A stretch of 64,000 bases of DNA from Streptomyces avidinii (GTDB lineage: Bacteria > Actinomycetota > Actinomycetes > Streptomycetales > Streptomycetaceae): positions 186,001 to 250,000 of the forward strand of contig NZ_BMVL01000003.1 in NCBI RefSeq assembly GCF_014650695.1, written 5' to 3'. Under the pieces are notes generated by a model. The model was given only the letters and a program-made list of their open reading frames with translations. It had not been told where the DNA came from and made no database searches. The position numbers and the translations under genes were made by a program. Positions 33,394 through 41,954 of the stretch are shown here, one piece after another. Every line of letters starts with the position of its first letter. The stretch's first letter is position 1.

Positions 33394-34332
33394 CTACGCG
33401 AGGGCGCTCAGCCCCGGTACGAAGGCCACGACCAGGGGGATCGCCGGGACCAGCGTGGCCAGCGCGGTCAGCCGCAGCCGCCGCCCGGGGGACAACCGGG
33501 GCGTCGCCGACAGCAGCCTGCGCACCCGCTGAGGGACGTGCGCGTGCTCGGTCGAGGAGGCTCCGAACACCCCCCGGTCCTCGTTGAGTCCGACCAGCGC
33601 CAGCGCGATCGTCAGCCGTCCGAACCGTCGCGAGGCCACGTCGTCGGCGGCCATCTCCACCAGCCGGTGCATCTCCGCCTCGAACGCAGCGAAGACCGGC
33701 ACCTGCGGGAACCCCCGGGCCAGGGCCCGCGAACAGTGCAGCAGCCAGTCGTGCCTGGCTGCCGCGTGCCCCTGCTCGTGCGCCAGTACGGCATCCAGCT
33801 GGCTGCCCTTCAGCCGGCCCAGCGCCGCCGTCGTGACCACCAGCTGCGGGGCCGCGCCCGGCAGCCACCAGGCATCCGGCCGGGTCCCCTCCAGTACGAC
33901 GAGCCGCGCGCCGGCCGGGTCCTCCCCGGGCAGCAGCGGGGCCCGTTCCAGCAACTCGCTGCCCTGGGCGCGCCGCCGGGCCCGCGCCCGCAGCACCTCA
34001 CCGATCAGCATCGCCCCGGTCCACAGCCCGCCGCCCGCCAGAGCGAGGGCGGTGACGGCCGCCCAGGGCCCGCCGGAAGCGCCCAGCGCGTAGGCGTCGA
34101 CCACCCCGTGCGGGGCGGCGGCGAAGAGCCGGCCCCGGACCGCCTGCCAGGCCGCTGCCGCGCTCAGCAGCATCGACAGCCCGAAGCACAGGAGCACCGC
34201 GCCGACCACGCACTGCCACACCCACAGGGCGACGACCGGCTCACGCTCGGGCCATCGGGCCCGGGCCAGCAGGCGGGGAGCGAGCACCGCGGTCAGGGCG
34301 CCGAGCAGCAGGAGGGCGGCGGGGACCATCAT
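33394..34332 (-). CDS. M56-family membrane zinc metallopeptidase
   Basis: A 312-aa membrane protease. Several transmembrane segments lie in the first 115 residues and one at the C-terminus. The zinc site is HEQGH (185-189) with a downstream EMAADDVASRRFG that supplies the third ligand. The family includes BlaR1/MecR1 domains, which usually pair with a BlaI/MecI repressor. No such repressor is adjacent here, so this one may be orphan or its partner lies elsewhere. It starts with two consecutive ATG codons (34332 and 34329). Confidence 0.88.
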   Translation of the reverse strand: MMVPAALLLLGALTAVLAPRLLARARWPEREPVVALWVWQCVVGAVLLCFGLSMLLSAAAAWQAVRGRLFAAAPHGVVDAYALGASGGPWAAVTALALAGGGLWTGAMLIGEVLRARARRRAQGSELLERAPLLPGEDPAGARLVVLEGTRPDAWWLPGAAPQLVVTTAALGRLKGSQLDAVLAHEQGHAAARHDWLLHCSRALARGFPQVPVFAAFEAEMHRLVEMAADDVASRRFGRLTIALALVGLNEDRGVFGASSTEHAHVPQRVRRLLSATPRLSPGRRLRLTALATLVPAIPLVVAFVPGLSALA

Positions 34333-34413
34333 GGTCGCCAGCCTATGAGCGCGGGACTACCTGCGGGTACGTCCCCGGGGCTTTGGTGACGCAGGACACG
34401 TCCGCCGAAGCCG

Positions 34414-34974
34414 TCACATCGCGAGCAGCATGGCCAACATCCCCATTCCCATGGCGAGTCGGCACGCTCGGATCAGTTCGGTGGGTCCGCCCCGCCCTGC
34501 GTCCGACGGTGCGGCCGCCCCGCCGCCCGCGGTGATCAGCCTGGTTCCGCCGAGCACCACGTACCCGGCGAAATAGAGGAGCAGCGCCCCGGTCAGCAGC
34601 GGCGGCCCGGCCCCGGCCGCGTGTCCCGGCCCGTGTCCCTGACCACCCCCGGCTCCGGTCGCCGCCGTCAGGGTCATGTAGACCATCGTCAGCGATCCCA
34701 CCAGATGGTGGGCGTGGTGCGCCCCGCCCCGCAGCAGCCACAGGGCGTGCAGGGAGGCGCCGCAGAAGACCACGGCCAGGACGGGGATCCGCCACCCGTC
34801 ACCGTCTCCGAGGGGCAGCGCCATCAGGGCCATCCCGAAGCCCATCACGGCCTCCCCGGCGGCCCCGCCCGAACCGCGCACCTGCCGCAGGCAGTACGCA
34901 CCGCTCACCGCGCACAGCAGCACCAGCAGCCAGGAGGAGACGGAGGTGGCGAGGGAAGAGGTGGAACCGTGCAC
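34414..34974 (-). CDS. DUF5134 domain membrane protein
   Basis: A 186-aa predicted membrane protein with about six hydrophobic helices. The histidine-rich middle (RGGAHHAHHLVGSLTMVYM) and a Gly/His loop (GGGQGHGPGHAAG) are typical of the actinobacterial DUF5134 family, which is often found beside M56 peptidases or copper-related genes. The clustered His and Met residues might bind metal. GTG 34974 has GGGAGG upstream. The function is unknown; it probably shares an operon with the M56 gene 81 bp downstream. Confidence 0.8.
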   Translation of the reverse strand: MHGSTSSLATSVSSWLLVLLCAVSGAYCLRQVRGSGGAAGEAVMGFGMALMALPLGDGDGWRIPVLAVVFCGASLHALWLLRGGAHHAHHLVGSLTMVYMTLTAATGAGGGQGHGPGHAAGAGPPLLTGALLLYFAGYVVLGGTRLITAGGGAAAPSDAGRGGPTELIRACRLAMGMGMLAMLLAM

Positions 34975-35104
34975 GGCGGAACCTCCCGGTTCGTCGGCGT
35001 CACGGGGAGAGATGCCCCTCTCACATCGCCCTCACGCGGCTCCGGGATACGCTCTCCCTGCCTTCCCGGCATGTCATATGCCGCCGCACTGAACGGAGCG
35101 CCCG

Positions 35105-35644
35105 ATGACTACCGCCCAGCCCGCCGCCCTCAGTTTCCGCAGCGCCGTCGAGACGGACGTACCGGAACTGGTGGAACTCGTCGAGTCCGCCTACCGCGGG
35201 GACGCGAGCCGGGCCGGCTGGACCACCGAGGCCGACTACCTGGACGGGCAGCGCACGGACCCGGACGGGGTCCGCGCCGTCATCGCAGCCCCGGACGGGG
35301 TCCTGCTCGTCGTCGAGCGCGCGGGCGAGCTCGTCGCCTGCTGCCAGCTCGAACACCGGGACGACCACGTCTACTTCGGGATGTTCGCCGTCCGCCCCGG
35401 GCTCCAGGGCGGCGGCCTCGGCAAGGAGATCCTCGCCGAGGCCGAGCGCCGCGCCCGCGAGGCCTGGGGTGCCAAGGAGATGCGGATGACGGTGGTGAAC
35501 GTACGGGAGGAGCTCATCGAGTACTACGTGCGCCGCGGCTACCGGCGCACCGGCGAGCTGAGCCCCTTCCCCTACGGTGACGAGCGCTTCGGCGTCCCGC
35601 TCCGCGACGACCTCGCCTTCGAGCTGCTGGTCAAGTCGCTCTGA
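35105..35644 (+). CDS. GNAT family N-acetyltransferase
   Basis: A 179-aa GNAT protein. The acetyl-CoA motif reads FAVRPGLQGGGLGKEILAEA, and the C-terminal part has MTVVNVREELIEYYVRRGY then RRTGELSPFPYGDERFG. Close homologues in Streptomyces are uncharacterised. ATG 35105 follows GGAG. The substrate is unknown. It is convergent with the GDPD-like gene. Confidence 0.9.
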   Translation: MTTAQPAALSFRSAVETDVPELVELVESAYRGDASRAGWTTEADYLDGQRTDPDGVRAVIAAPDGVLLVVERAGELVACCQLEHRDDHVYFGMFAVRPGLQGGGLGKEILAEAERRAREAWGAKEMRMTVVNVREELIEYYVRRGYRRTGELSPFPYGDERFGVPLRDDLAFELLVKSL

Positions 35645-35678
35645 GCGCAGGCCGCCCCGGGTCGGAGCCCGGACGCCG

Positions 35679-36371
35679 TCAGGCGGTGAAGCGGCCGGTG
35701 CTGCGGATCTCCGGGAAGTCCGTGGCGGCGCCGTCCAGTCCCAGTGCCCGCGCGAGCCGCAGCAGGTCCAGGGTGTTGACCGCCCGCCCCGTCACGCGCA
35801 GGCCCGCCGCGTGCGCGGACTCGACCGCCTCCAGACTGAGCCGGTGGATGTCCACGGCGATCGTCGCGGCACCCGCGGCCAGCGCCCGGTCCACCAGGGA
35901 CCCGGCCTCCGCGGCGGGGGAGTCCGAGCACAGGACGGTCCGCACGCCCGGCACCAGCCGGGCCGTCTCGACGAGCACCGCCTCCCGGTCGGAGGCCACC
36001 TCCACCCGGGAGGTCAGGTCGCGGCGCAGGAACAGCTCCGCGAGCACCGGGGCGGCGGCGAGGTCGCCGACGAAGGCCTGGAGCGGTACCCGGACCGCAT
36101 CCAGGACCTCTTCGAGGACCGGAACGTGCTCGCCCCGGCCGGCGTCCAGCTCGCGCAGTTCGGCCAGGGTCAGATCGGCGACGGCCCCCGAGCCGTCGGT
36201 GGTCCGGTCCACCTCGGGGTCGTGCACGGCGACGAGCGCTCCGTCCTTGCTGAGGCGCAGATCCAGAGCGATGACGTCCATGCCGCAACGTTCCGCTCGG
36301 AGGTACGACCGCAGGGTGTTCTCCGGTTCGACACCCATGACCCCGCGGTGACCGATGGTGAGGAAAGTCAA
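35679..36371 (-). CDS. Glycerophosphodiester phosphodiesterase-like protein, probably inactive
   Basis: A 230-aa TIM-barrel protein of the GDPD family. HRG (8-10), PENT (16-19) and the loop ending VAVHDPEVDRTTDGSG are present. Key metal-binding residues are not: the usual E-L-D reads A-L-D (A35), and the I-E-I-K strand that supplies Glu and Lys reads A-F-V-G (99-102). In characterised family members those glutamates bind the catalytic metal, so this protein may be a pseudoenzyme or act by another mechanism. The start is TTG 36371, and no ATG option exists near it. Confidence 0.85.
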   Translation of the reverse strand: MTFLTIGHRGVMGVEPENTLRSYLRAERCGMDVIALDLRLSKDGALVAVHDPEVDRTTDGSGAVADLTLAELRELDAGRGEHVPVLEEVLDAVRVPLQAFVGDLAAAPVLAELFLRRDLTSRVEVASDREAVLVETARLVPGVRTVLCSDSPAAEAGSLVDRALAAGAATIAVDIHRLSLEAVESAHAAGLRVTGRAVNTLDLLRLARALGLDGAATDFPEIRSTGRFTA

Positions 36372-36561
36372 GGTTCTCTCGCTTCCGTCGACGGCGGCTC
36401 CCCGCGCGGCTGCGGTGTCCCGACCGGCCGCGCGCGATGAGGACGCATGCTAGTGCGCCGCGGGTCCGAAGGGACCGGGCGTGCACGGCCCCGCAGGAGC
36501 GTGCGGGCCGCTTCCCGCCAGGGTCGTGCGCCCCGCCGGCGCCGGCGGCGGGCCTGCCGCG

Positions 36562-37188
36562 TCACCCGGGCGTGGGCGCGTCCCCATCGGCTTGACGACC
36601 GGGGCTCTGCCGGTTCTGCGCGAGCCCGTCCAGGTCGGTGAGCAGGGCTTCGGCGAGCTCCAGTTCGGCCAGGTGCTGCCGCTCGCTCCAGCGCAGCGCG
36701 AGGGTGGGGAAGCTCCATTGAGGTACGCCGTCCGCGTGCTCCACGGCCTCCCGTACGGCGGCCAGTTCGCCCCGGGTGCGTTCCAGGTGCTCGCCGACCA
36801 TCGCGCGCAGTCGCTCCGGCTCGGCCAGGTGGCCGAGCCAGATCCGCAGCAGCAGTCCGTGCTTGAGTACGGGCGGCCCGGCCTCGGCGGTGTCGGCGGC
36901 CCAGCCGGCCAGCGCCTCGCGCCCGGCGTCGGTGATCGCGTAGCGCCGCTTGGCCCGCGTCTCCTCGGGTCCCGAGCGCGCGGAGGCCGCGTAGCCGAGT
37001 TCCTCCAGACGGCGCAGCTCCGCGTAGATCTGGCTGATGGCCGGCGACCAGTAGAAGAAGCGCAGGGAGGAGTCCGCCCACTTCTTCAGCTCGTAGCCGG
37101 TCCGCTCGCCGGGGAAGGAGAGCAGACCCAGCACGGCCCACGCGGTCGGCGGAAGTTCTTGCTTCTTCGAGTTCTGACTACTAGTCAT
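36562..37188 (-). CDS. PadR family transcriptional regulator
   Basis: A 208-aa regulator. The N-terminal winged helix (TAWAVLGLLSFPGERTGYEL then YWSPAISQIYAELRRLEELG) is the PadR type, and the C-terminal AphA/Vir-like helices mediate dimers (GLLLRIWLGHLAEPERL). It is divergent from the LLM-class oxidoreductase gene 50 bp away, so it probably controls that gene and itself. A 13-bp palindrome overlaps its start codon. Confidence 0.92.
   Translation of the reverse strand: MTSSQNSKKQELPPTAWAVLGLLSFPGERTGYELKKWADSSLRFFYWSPAISQIYAELRRLEELGYAASARSGPEETRAKRRYAITDAGREALAGWAADTAEAGPPVLKHGLLLRIWLGHLAEPERLRAMVGEHLERTRGELAAVREAVEHADGVPQWSFPTLALRWSERQHLAELELAEALLTDLDGLAQNRQSPGRQADGDAPTPG
37175..37187. promoter_or_regulatory. 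Palindrome TGACTACTAGTCA at the padR start
   Basis: A perfect 13-bp palindrome (TGACTA-C-TAGTCA) overlaps the PadR start codon and faces the divergent oxidoreductase gene. It could be the PadR operator, although part of it is fixed by coding sequence (M-T-S-S). Confidence 0.35.
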
Positions 37189-37237
37189 ATTCCGAATTGA
37201 AGTGAGACCGGGTACGCGACGCAACCCTGGAGGCACA

Positions 37238-38359
37238 GTGAAATTCTCCGTGATCTTCGAAGCCCAACTTGCCGACCCGACGGTGGAGCGGGAGCACCAG
37301 GTCATCCGCGACTGCGTCGAGCAGGCCGTACTGGCCGAACGCATGGGATTCGACCGGATCTGGGCGGTCGAGCACCACTCCCTGAAGTGGTACGCGCACA
37401 TGTCCGCCCCGGAGGTCTTCCTGACCTGGGTCGCCGCCAGGACCAGCACCATACGCATCGGGCACGGCGTCGTGTGCATGCCCTTGAACTTCAACCACCC
37501 GGTGCGGGTCGCCGAGCGGGCCGCCATGCTCGACCTGCTCTCGGGCGGGCGCCTCGACCTCGGGGCCGGGCGCGGGGGCACGGAGCAGGAGACCTCGCTG
37601 TGCGGGGTGGACCGGGACCGCACCACCGCCGAGGTGGAGGAGGCCCTGCGGATCATCGGCCGGGCCTGGCAGGAGGAGGAGCTGGAGTACCACGGCGCGC
37701 TGATGGACATCGATCCGCACCCGATCCTGCCGCGGCCGCGGCAGACCCCGCACCCGCCGCTGTTCCTGGCGTGCAGCCGGGGCGAGACGCTGGTCCAGGC
37801 GGCCGAGCTGGGGATCGGGGCGCTGGTGATGGGCTTCGCCGGCCCGGAGTCCATCGCGCAGATGCGGTCCGTCTACGACGCCGCCATCGCCGGGCGCGAC
37901 GGGAGCCGCTTCGTGTCCACCGTGGTCAACGACCACTTCTCCGTGCTCTGCCCGACCATCGTGCTCGACGACCGGGCCCGGGCGCGCCGCATCGGCACCC
38001 GCGGCCAGCGGTTCTTCGCCCAGTCCATCGGCCACTGGTACGGCGGGGCGGGCATCCCGGACGAGGCCGTGGTCGCGGGCGCCGACGAGGCCGCGGAGAT
38101 GCGCCGGGCCGCCGAGCAGGTGGTGGCCCGGCTGCACGAGCTGGACATCCCGGTCCGGCCGACCTCGACGGCCACCTTCAACGCCGACCACGCCTACGGG
38201 ACCGCCGACGACGCCATCGCGTACGTGGAGCGGCTGCGGGAGGCCGGCGCCGACGAGGTCATGTGCCTGATCCAGATGGGCACGGTGGAGCAGGAGGCAT
38301 GCCTGGAGACCCTGCACCAATGGGGCGAGAAGGTTATTCCGTACTTCCGGAGCGTGTGA
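37238..38359 (+). CDS. LLM-class flavin-dependent oxidoreductase (bacterial luciferase-like)
   Basis: A 373-aa TIM-barrel monooxygenase of the luciferase-like family, which uses reduced FMN or F420. Recognisable parts are AERMGFDRIWAVEHHSLKWY, IRIGHGVVCMPLNFNHPVRVAER, DLLSGGRLDLGAGRG, and a C-terminal DAIAYVERLREAGADEVMC. GTG 37238 follows GGAGG. The divergent PadR gene probably regulates it. The substrate is not indicated by context. Confidence 0.92.
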   Translation: MKFSVIFEAQLADPTVEREHQVIRDCVEQAVLAERMGFDRIWAVEHHSLKWYAHMSAPEVFLTWVAARTSTIRIGHGVVCMPLNFNHPVRVAERAAMLDLLSGGRLDLGAGRGGTEQETSLCGVDRDRTTAEVEEALRIIGRAWQEEELEYHGALMDIDPHPILPRPRQTPHPPLFLACSRGETLVQAAELGIGALVMGFAGPESIAQMRSVYDAAIAGRDGSRFVSTVVNDHFSVLCPTIVLDDRARARRIGTRGQRFFAQSIGHWYGGAGIPDEAVVAGADEAAEMRRAAEQVVARLHELDIPVRPTSTATFNADHAYGTADDAIAYVERLREAGADEVMCLIQMGTVEQEACLETLHQWGEKVIPYFRSV

Positions 38360-38530
38360 TGTGCGCCTCTGTCGCCCCCGGCGCCCCGCCCGCCCCGATC
38401 CGGCCGCGGTGGCGGCCGCCGGCCGGGGAGGCCATGGCGCGATTGGGCGGAGTGGTCGATTCCGCGCCGACGAACGGGAAGACTTCCGGTGAAGGAGGGG
38501 GTGACGCAGGATAATTTCCCGACTCTCCTC

Positions 38531-38560
38531 TTGAGCGGAAGAGCCTCGCGCGCATACGCT
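38531..38560 (+). promoter_or_regulatory. Sigma-70-type promoter TTGAGC-18-TACGCT
   Basis: A -35 box TTGAGC (38531-38536) and -10 box TACGCT (38555-38560), 18 bp apart, lie 35 bp before the DUF6421 start. They fit the HrdB consensus and would drive the three-gene operon that follows. Confidence 0.55.
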
Positions 38561-38595
38561 GCCCATACGTGAGGTTCTCCTGTGGAGGAAGTGAC

Positions 38596-40002
38596 ATGAC
38601 GGAAACTCTTGTGCCCGGAACCGGCGGCGCCGTGATAACCGCCGGAGCGCGGGTGGTCGACCACCCCGCATGGCCCGAGCTCAAGGCCGCCGTGGAGGAG
38701 ATCCGGCCCTGGCAGGCCAAGGACGGCTCCATCGACTTCGAGGTCGAGGGCGCTCACGGGCGTGCCACCGTCCTCGCCGCCGTGGACCGCGTGATCGAGG
38801 CCGTCCAGACGCTGTCCCCGCTGCTCCCGCACGGAGCCGCGTACCACCGCGCGCTCATCGCCGACCTGCGCAAGTGGGCCGCGGACGACTTCAAGGTCCC
38901 GGACTTCCTCGACTCCCTGCTGGCCTTCCACCCGGCCGCCGAGCGCGCCGACGGGCTCCAGCACCTCGTCGTCTTCCCCATGTACACCCAGAACGGCAAC
39001 CTGGACCGCAACCTGGAAGCCGTCGTGCTCAAGATGGTGTGGCCCGAGTGGCTCGCCGAGCTGGAGCGCACCCGGTACGACAACCCGCTCTTCCTCGGCA
39101 TCACCTTCGAGGACTTCACGCCGGGCTACGACACCCACTCCGCCGTGCTCTTCCCGGAGACCATCGCCGTGCGCGAGGCCCCCGAGCGCTTCACCTGGGG
39201 CGGCATCTTCTGCGACCGCGAGGCCGCCCGCTACCGCAAGGTGACCGAGGCCGCCGTCGACATCCTGGGCATCGACCTGCCCGAGGACATCGCCCGCATG
39301 GTCGAGGACCAGGAGCGCTGCGAGAAGGCCTTCGTCCTGTGGGACATGGTCCACGACCGCACCCACAGCCACGGCGACCTGCCGTTCGACCCCTTCATGA
39401 TCAAGCAGCGCCAGCCCTTCTGGATGTACGGACTGGAGGAGCTGCGCTGTGACCTCACCGCCTTCAAGGAGGCCGTGAAGCTGGAGTCCGAGGGCAACGA
39501 GCACGGCCGCGACGTGCAGTACGCCGTCCTCTTCGACCGGATGTTCCGCTTCCCGGTCTCCGGCGACCGCAACCGCAACTACGACGGCCTCGGCGGCCAG
39601 CTGCTCTTCGCCTACCTCCACAAGCACGACGTCGTGCGCTGGACGGACAACAAGCTGAAGATCGACTGGATGCGCGCCCCGCAGGTCACCAACCAGCTGT
39701 GCGCCGAGATCGAGGACCTCTACCGGGCCGGCATCGACCGCCCGAAGCTCGTCCACTGGTTCAAGGCGTACGAGCTGGTCTCCACCTACCTCGCCCCGCA
39801 CCCGGGCTCCAAGTGGGCCAAGGGTCCCGACGCCCTGGACATGACGCAGCCCCCGCGCAAGCTCGTCGACGACGTGCTTCCGGACGAGTTTCCGCTCAGC
39901 ATGTTCTTTGAGGCGCTCGCCAAGAAGCTCAAGGGAGTGATCGCCTCCACGAAGGGCATCACCGCCCTGAATGCCGAGCAGGCCGAGCGAGTCGCCGCGT
40001 GA
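38596..40002 (+). CDS. DUF6421 family protein
   Basis: A 468-aa soluble protein that I recognise as the actinobacterial DUF6421 family of unknown function. It is acidic and has conserved stretches such as FPMYTQNGNLDRNLEAV, HDRTHSHGDLPFDPFMI, YAVLFDRMFRFPVSGDRN and YDGLGGQLLFAYLHKHD. The HDRTHSHGD motif looks like a possible metal site, but no enzyme activity is known. ATG 38596 has GGAGGAA upstream. It leads an operon with an SDR and a threonine aldolase, a gene order I believe is common in Streptomyces. Confidence 0.82.
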   Translation: MTETLVPGTGGAVITAGARVVDHPAWPELKAAVEEIRPWQAKDGSIDFEVEGAHGRATVLAAVDRVIEAVQTLSPLLPHGAAYHRALIADLRKWAADDFKVPDFLDSLLAFHPAAERADGLQHLVVFPMYTQNGNLDRNLEAVVLKMVWPEWLAELERTRYDNPLFLGITFEDFTPGYDTHSAVLFPETIAVREAPERFTWGGIFCDREAARYRKVTEAAVDILGIDLPEDIARMVEDQERCEKAFVLWDMVHDRTHSHGDLPFDPFMIKQRQPFWMYGLEELRCDLTAFKEAVKLESEGNEHGRDVQYAVLFDRMFRFPVSGDRNRNYDGLGGQLLFAYLHKHDVVRWTDNKLKIDWMRAPQVTNQLCAEIEDLYRAGIDRPKLVHWFKAYELVSTYLAPHPGSKWAKGPDALDMTQPPRKLVDDVLPDEFPLSMFFEALAKKLKGVIASTKGITALNAEQAERVAA

Positions 40003-40028
40003 GCGCTCGCCCACAGGAGGCTGGACAG

Positions 40029-40790
40029 ATGAACGGCTCCGGGAACGGCAACGGAAAGCTGCACGGAGCGGTGGTGGCGGTGGCCGGGGCCGGCGGCCCC
40101 GCCGGCCGTGCCACCCTGCTCCGCCTCGCCGAGGCGGGAGCGGTGGTCGTCGCGTCCGACGCCGATCCGGCGCGGCTCGCGGAGGCCGTGGACTCGGCCC
40201 GCTACGCCCACGGTGGCGCCACCATCACCGGTGACACCGTGGACCTGCTCGACCTGGGTGCCACCAAGGCCTGGGCGGAGCAGACCGAGAAGGAGTTCGG
40301 CCGGATCGACGGCCTGGTTCACCTCGTCGGCGGCTGGCGCGGCAGCAAAACCTTCACCGACGCCGACCTCGCGGACTGGACCTTCCTGGAGAAGCTCCTG
40401 ATCCGCACCGTCCAGCACACCTCGCTCGCCTTCCACGACGGGCTGCTGCGCAGCGACCGCGGCCGCTACGTGCTGATCAGTCAGTCCGGAGCGCACAAGC
40501 CGGTCGCCAACAACGCCGCGTACAACGCGGGCAAGGCGGCCGCCGAGGCCTGGACCCTGGCGATGGCGGACTCCTTCCGCAAGGCGGGGGGTGACGAGGG
40601 CCCCGGCGCGGCAGCTGCGATCCTGGTCATCAAGGCACTGGTGCACGACGCGATGCGCGCCGAGCGTCCCAATGCGAAGTTCGCGGGCTTCACCGACGTG
40701 CAGGAGCTGGCCGAGGCCATCGCCGGCGTCTGGGAGCGGCCCGCCATCGATGTGAACGGACAGCGTCTGTGGCTCACTCCGCAACCGTGA
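40029..40790 (+). CDS. SDR family NAD(P)-dependent oxidoreductase
   Basis: A 253-aa short-chain dehydrogenase/reductase. The nucleotide-binding glycine region is VAVAGAGGPAGRATL, an unusual spacing of the classic TGxxxGxG, and the active site has LISQSGAHK with YNAGK (Tyr-x3-Lys). HLVGGW replaces the usual NNAG. ATG 40029 has AGGAGG nearby. The gene is coupled to the downstream threonine aldolase by overlapping ends. The substrate is unknown. Confidence 0.92.
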   Translation: MNGSGNGNGKLHGAVVAVAGAGGPAGRATLLRLAEAGAVVVASDADPARLAEAVDSARYAHGGATITGDTVDLLDLGATKAWAEQTEKEFGRIDGLVHLVGGWRGSKTFTDADLADWTFLEKLLIRTVQHTSLAFHDGLLRSDRGRYVLISQSGAHKPVANNAAYNAGKAAAEAWTLAMADSFRKAGGDEGPGAAAAILVIKALVHDAMRAERPNAKFAGFTDVQELAEAIAGVWERPAIDVNGQRLWLTPQP

Positions 40791-41863
40791 GAACCGAGGC
40801 AGGCAAGACCGACGCCCGGCGCCACCACGACCCGGCGGTGCGAGGTTTCGCGAGCGACAACTACGCGGGGGTGCACCCGGAGGTCCTGGCTGCCATCGCG
40901 CTCGCCAACGGCGGCCACCAGGTCGCCTACGGCGAGGACGACTACACCGAGCACCTGCAGAAGGTGATACGCAGCCACTTCGGGCCGTACGCGGAGGCCT
41001 TCCCGGTCTTCAACGGCACCGGCGCGAACGTCACCGCCCTCCAGGCGATGACGGACCGCTGGGGTGCGGTGATCTGCGCCAAGAGCGCCCACATCAACGT
41101 GGACGAGGGCGGCGCGCCGGAGCGGATGGCGGGCCTCAAGCTGCTCGCCGTCCCGACCCCGGACGGCAAGCTCACCCCCGAGCTCATCGACCAGGAGGCC
41201 TGGGGCTTCGAGGACGAGCACCGGGCGATGCCGCAGGTCGTGTCGATCACCCAGAACACCGAGCTGGGCACGGTCTACATGCCGGACGAGATCCGGGCGA
41301 TCTGCGAGCACGCCCACCGGCTCGGCATGAAGGTCCACCTGGACGGTGCCCGGATAGCCAACGCCGCGGCCTCGCTCGACGTGCCGATGCGCGCCTTCAC
41401 GAACGCGGTCGGCGTGGACGTGCTGTCCTACGGCGGCACCAAGAACGGCATGATGTTCGGCGAGGCGGTGGTGGTGCTCAACCCGGACGCGGTCCGGCAG
41501 ATGAAGCACATCCGCAAGATGTCGATGCAGCTCGCGTCCAAGATGCGGTTCGTGTCGGTGCAGCTGGAGGCCCTGCTGGCCAAGGACCTGTGGCTGCGCA
41601 ACGCCCGGCACGCCAACGCGATGGCGCAGCGGCTCGCCGCCGGCGTGCGCGAGACGGACGGCGTGGAGATCCTCTACCCGGTGCAGGCGAACGCGGTGTT
41701 CGCACGGCTGCCCCATGAGGTCTCCCGGCGGCTGCAGAAGCGTTTCCGCTTCTACTTCTGGGACGAGGCTGCGGGCGACGTCCGCTGGATGTGCGGCTTC
41801 GACACCCAGGAGGAGGACGTGGACGGCTTCCTCCAGGCGCTGAAGGAGGAGCTGGCCCGCTAG
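40769..41863 (+). CDS. Low-specificity threonine aldolase / beta-eliminating lyase
   Basis: A 364-aa fold-type I PLP enzyme of the threonine aldolase family. Conserved parts are RGFASDNYAGVHPEVLAAI, FPVFNGTGANVTAL, VHLDGARIANAA and the PLP lysine in SYGGTKNGMMFGEAVV. Either GTG 40769 or GTG 40787 could start it; the latter overlaps the SDR stop as GTGA, the usual coupled arrangement. It differs clearly from the threonine aldolase-like protein in the NRPS operon, so the two are paralogues with separate roles. It probably releases glycine from L-threonine or L-allo-threonine. Confidence 0.9.
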   Translation: MAHSATVRTEAGKTDARRHHDPAVRGFASDNYAGVHPEVLAAIALANGGHQVAYGEDDYTEHLQKVIRSHFGPYAEAFPVFNGTGANVTALQAMTDRWGAVICAKSAHINVDEGGAPERMAGLKLLAVPTPDGKLTPELIDQEAWGFEDEHRAMPQVVSITQNTELGTVYMPDEIRAICEHAHRLGMKVHLDGARIANAAASLDVPMRAFTNAVGVDVLSYGGTKNGMMFGEAVVVLNPDAVRQMKHIRKMSMQLASKMRFVSVQLEALLAKDLWLRNARHANAMAQRLAAGVRETDGVEILYPVQANAVFARLPHEVSRRLQKRFRFYFWDEAAGDVRWMCGFDTQEEDVDGFLQALKEELAR

Positions 41864-41889
41864 CGGGTGGAGCAGCACCGCATAGATCT

Positions 41890-41947
41890 GCATAGTTATA
41901 CCTCCGACCGGAAATCTATGGATTTTCGGTCGGAGGTATAACTATGC
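41890..41947. promoter_or_regulatory. Near-perfect 27-bp inverted repeat that sequesters a GGAGG
   Basis: The arms at 41890-41916 and 41921-41947 are complementary around the 4-nt loop tatg, with a single G-T pair, so an RNA hairpin would be paired throughout. The repeat is AT-rich for this genome. Its right arm contains GGAGG (41932-41936) with correct spacing to an ATG at 41944 that opens a 6-codon ORF ending at 41964. That mini-ORF overlaps the ATG of the next gene. It may act as a terminator for the upstream operon or as a translational switch. Confidence 0.75.
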
Positions 41948-41954
41948 TCCGGTC

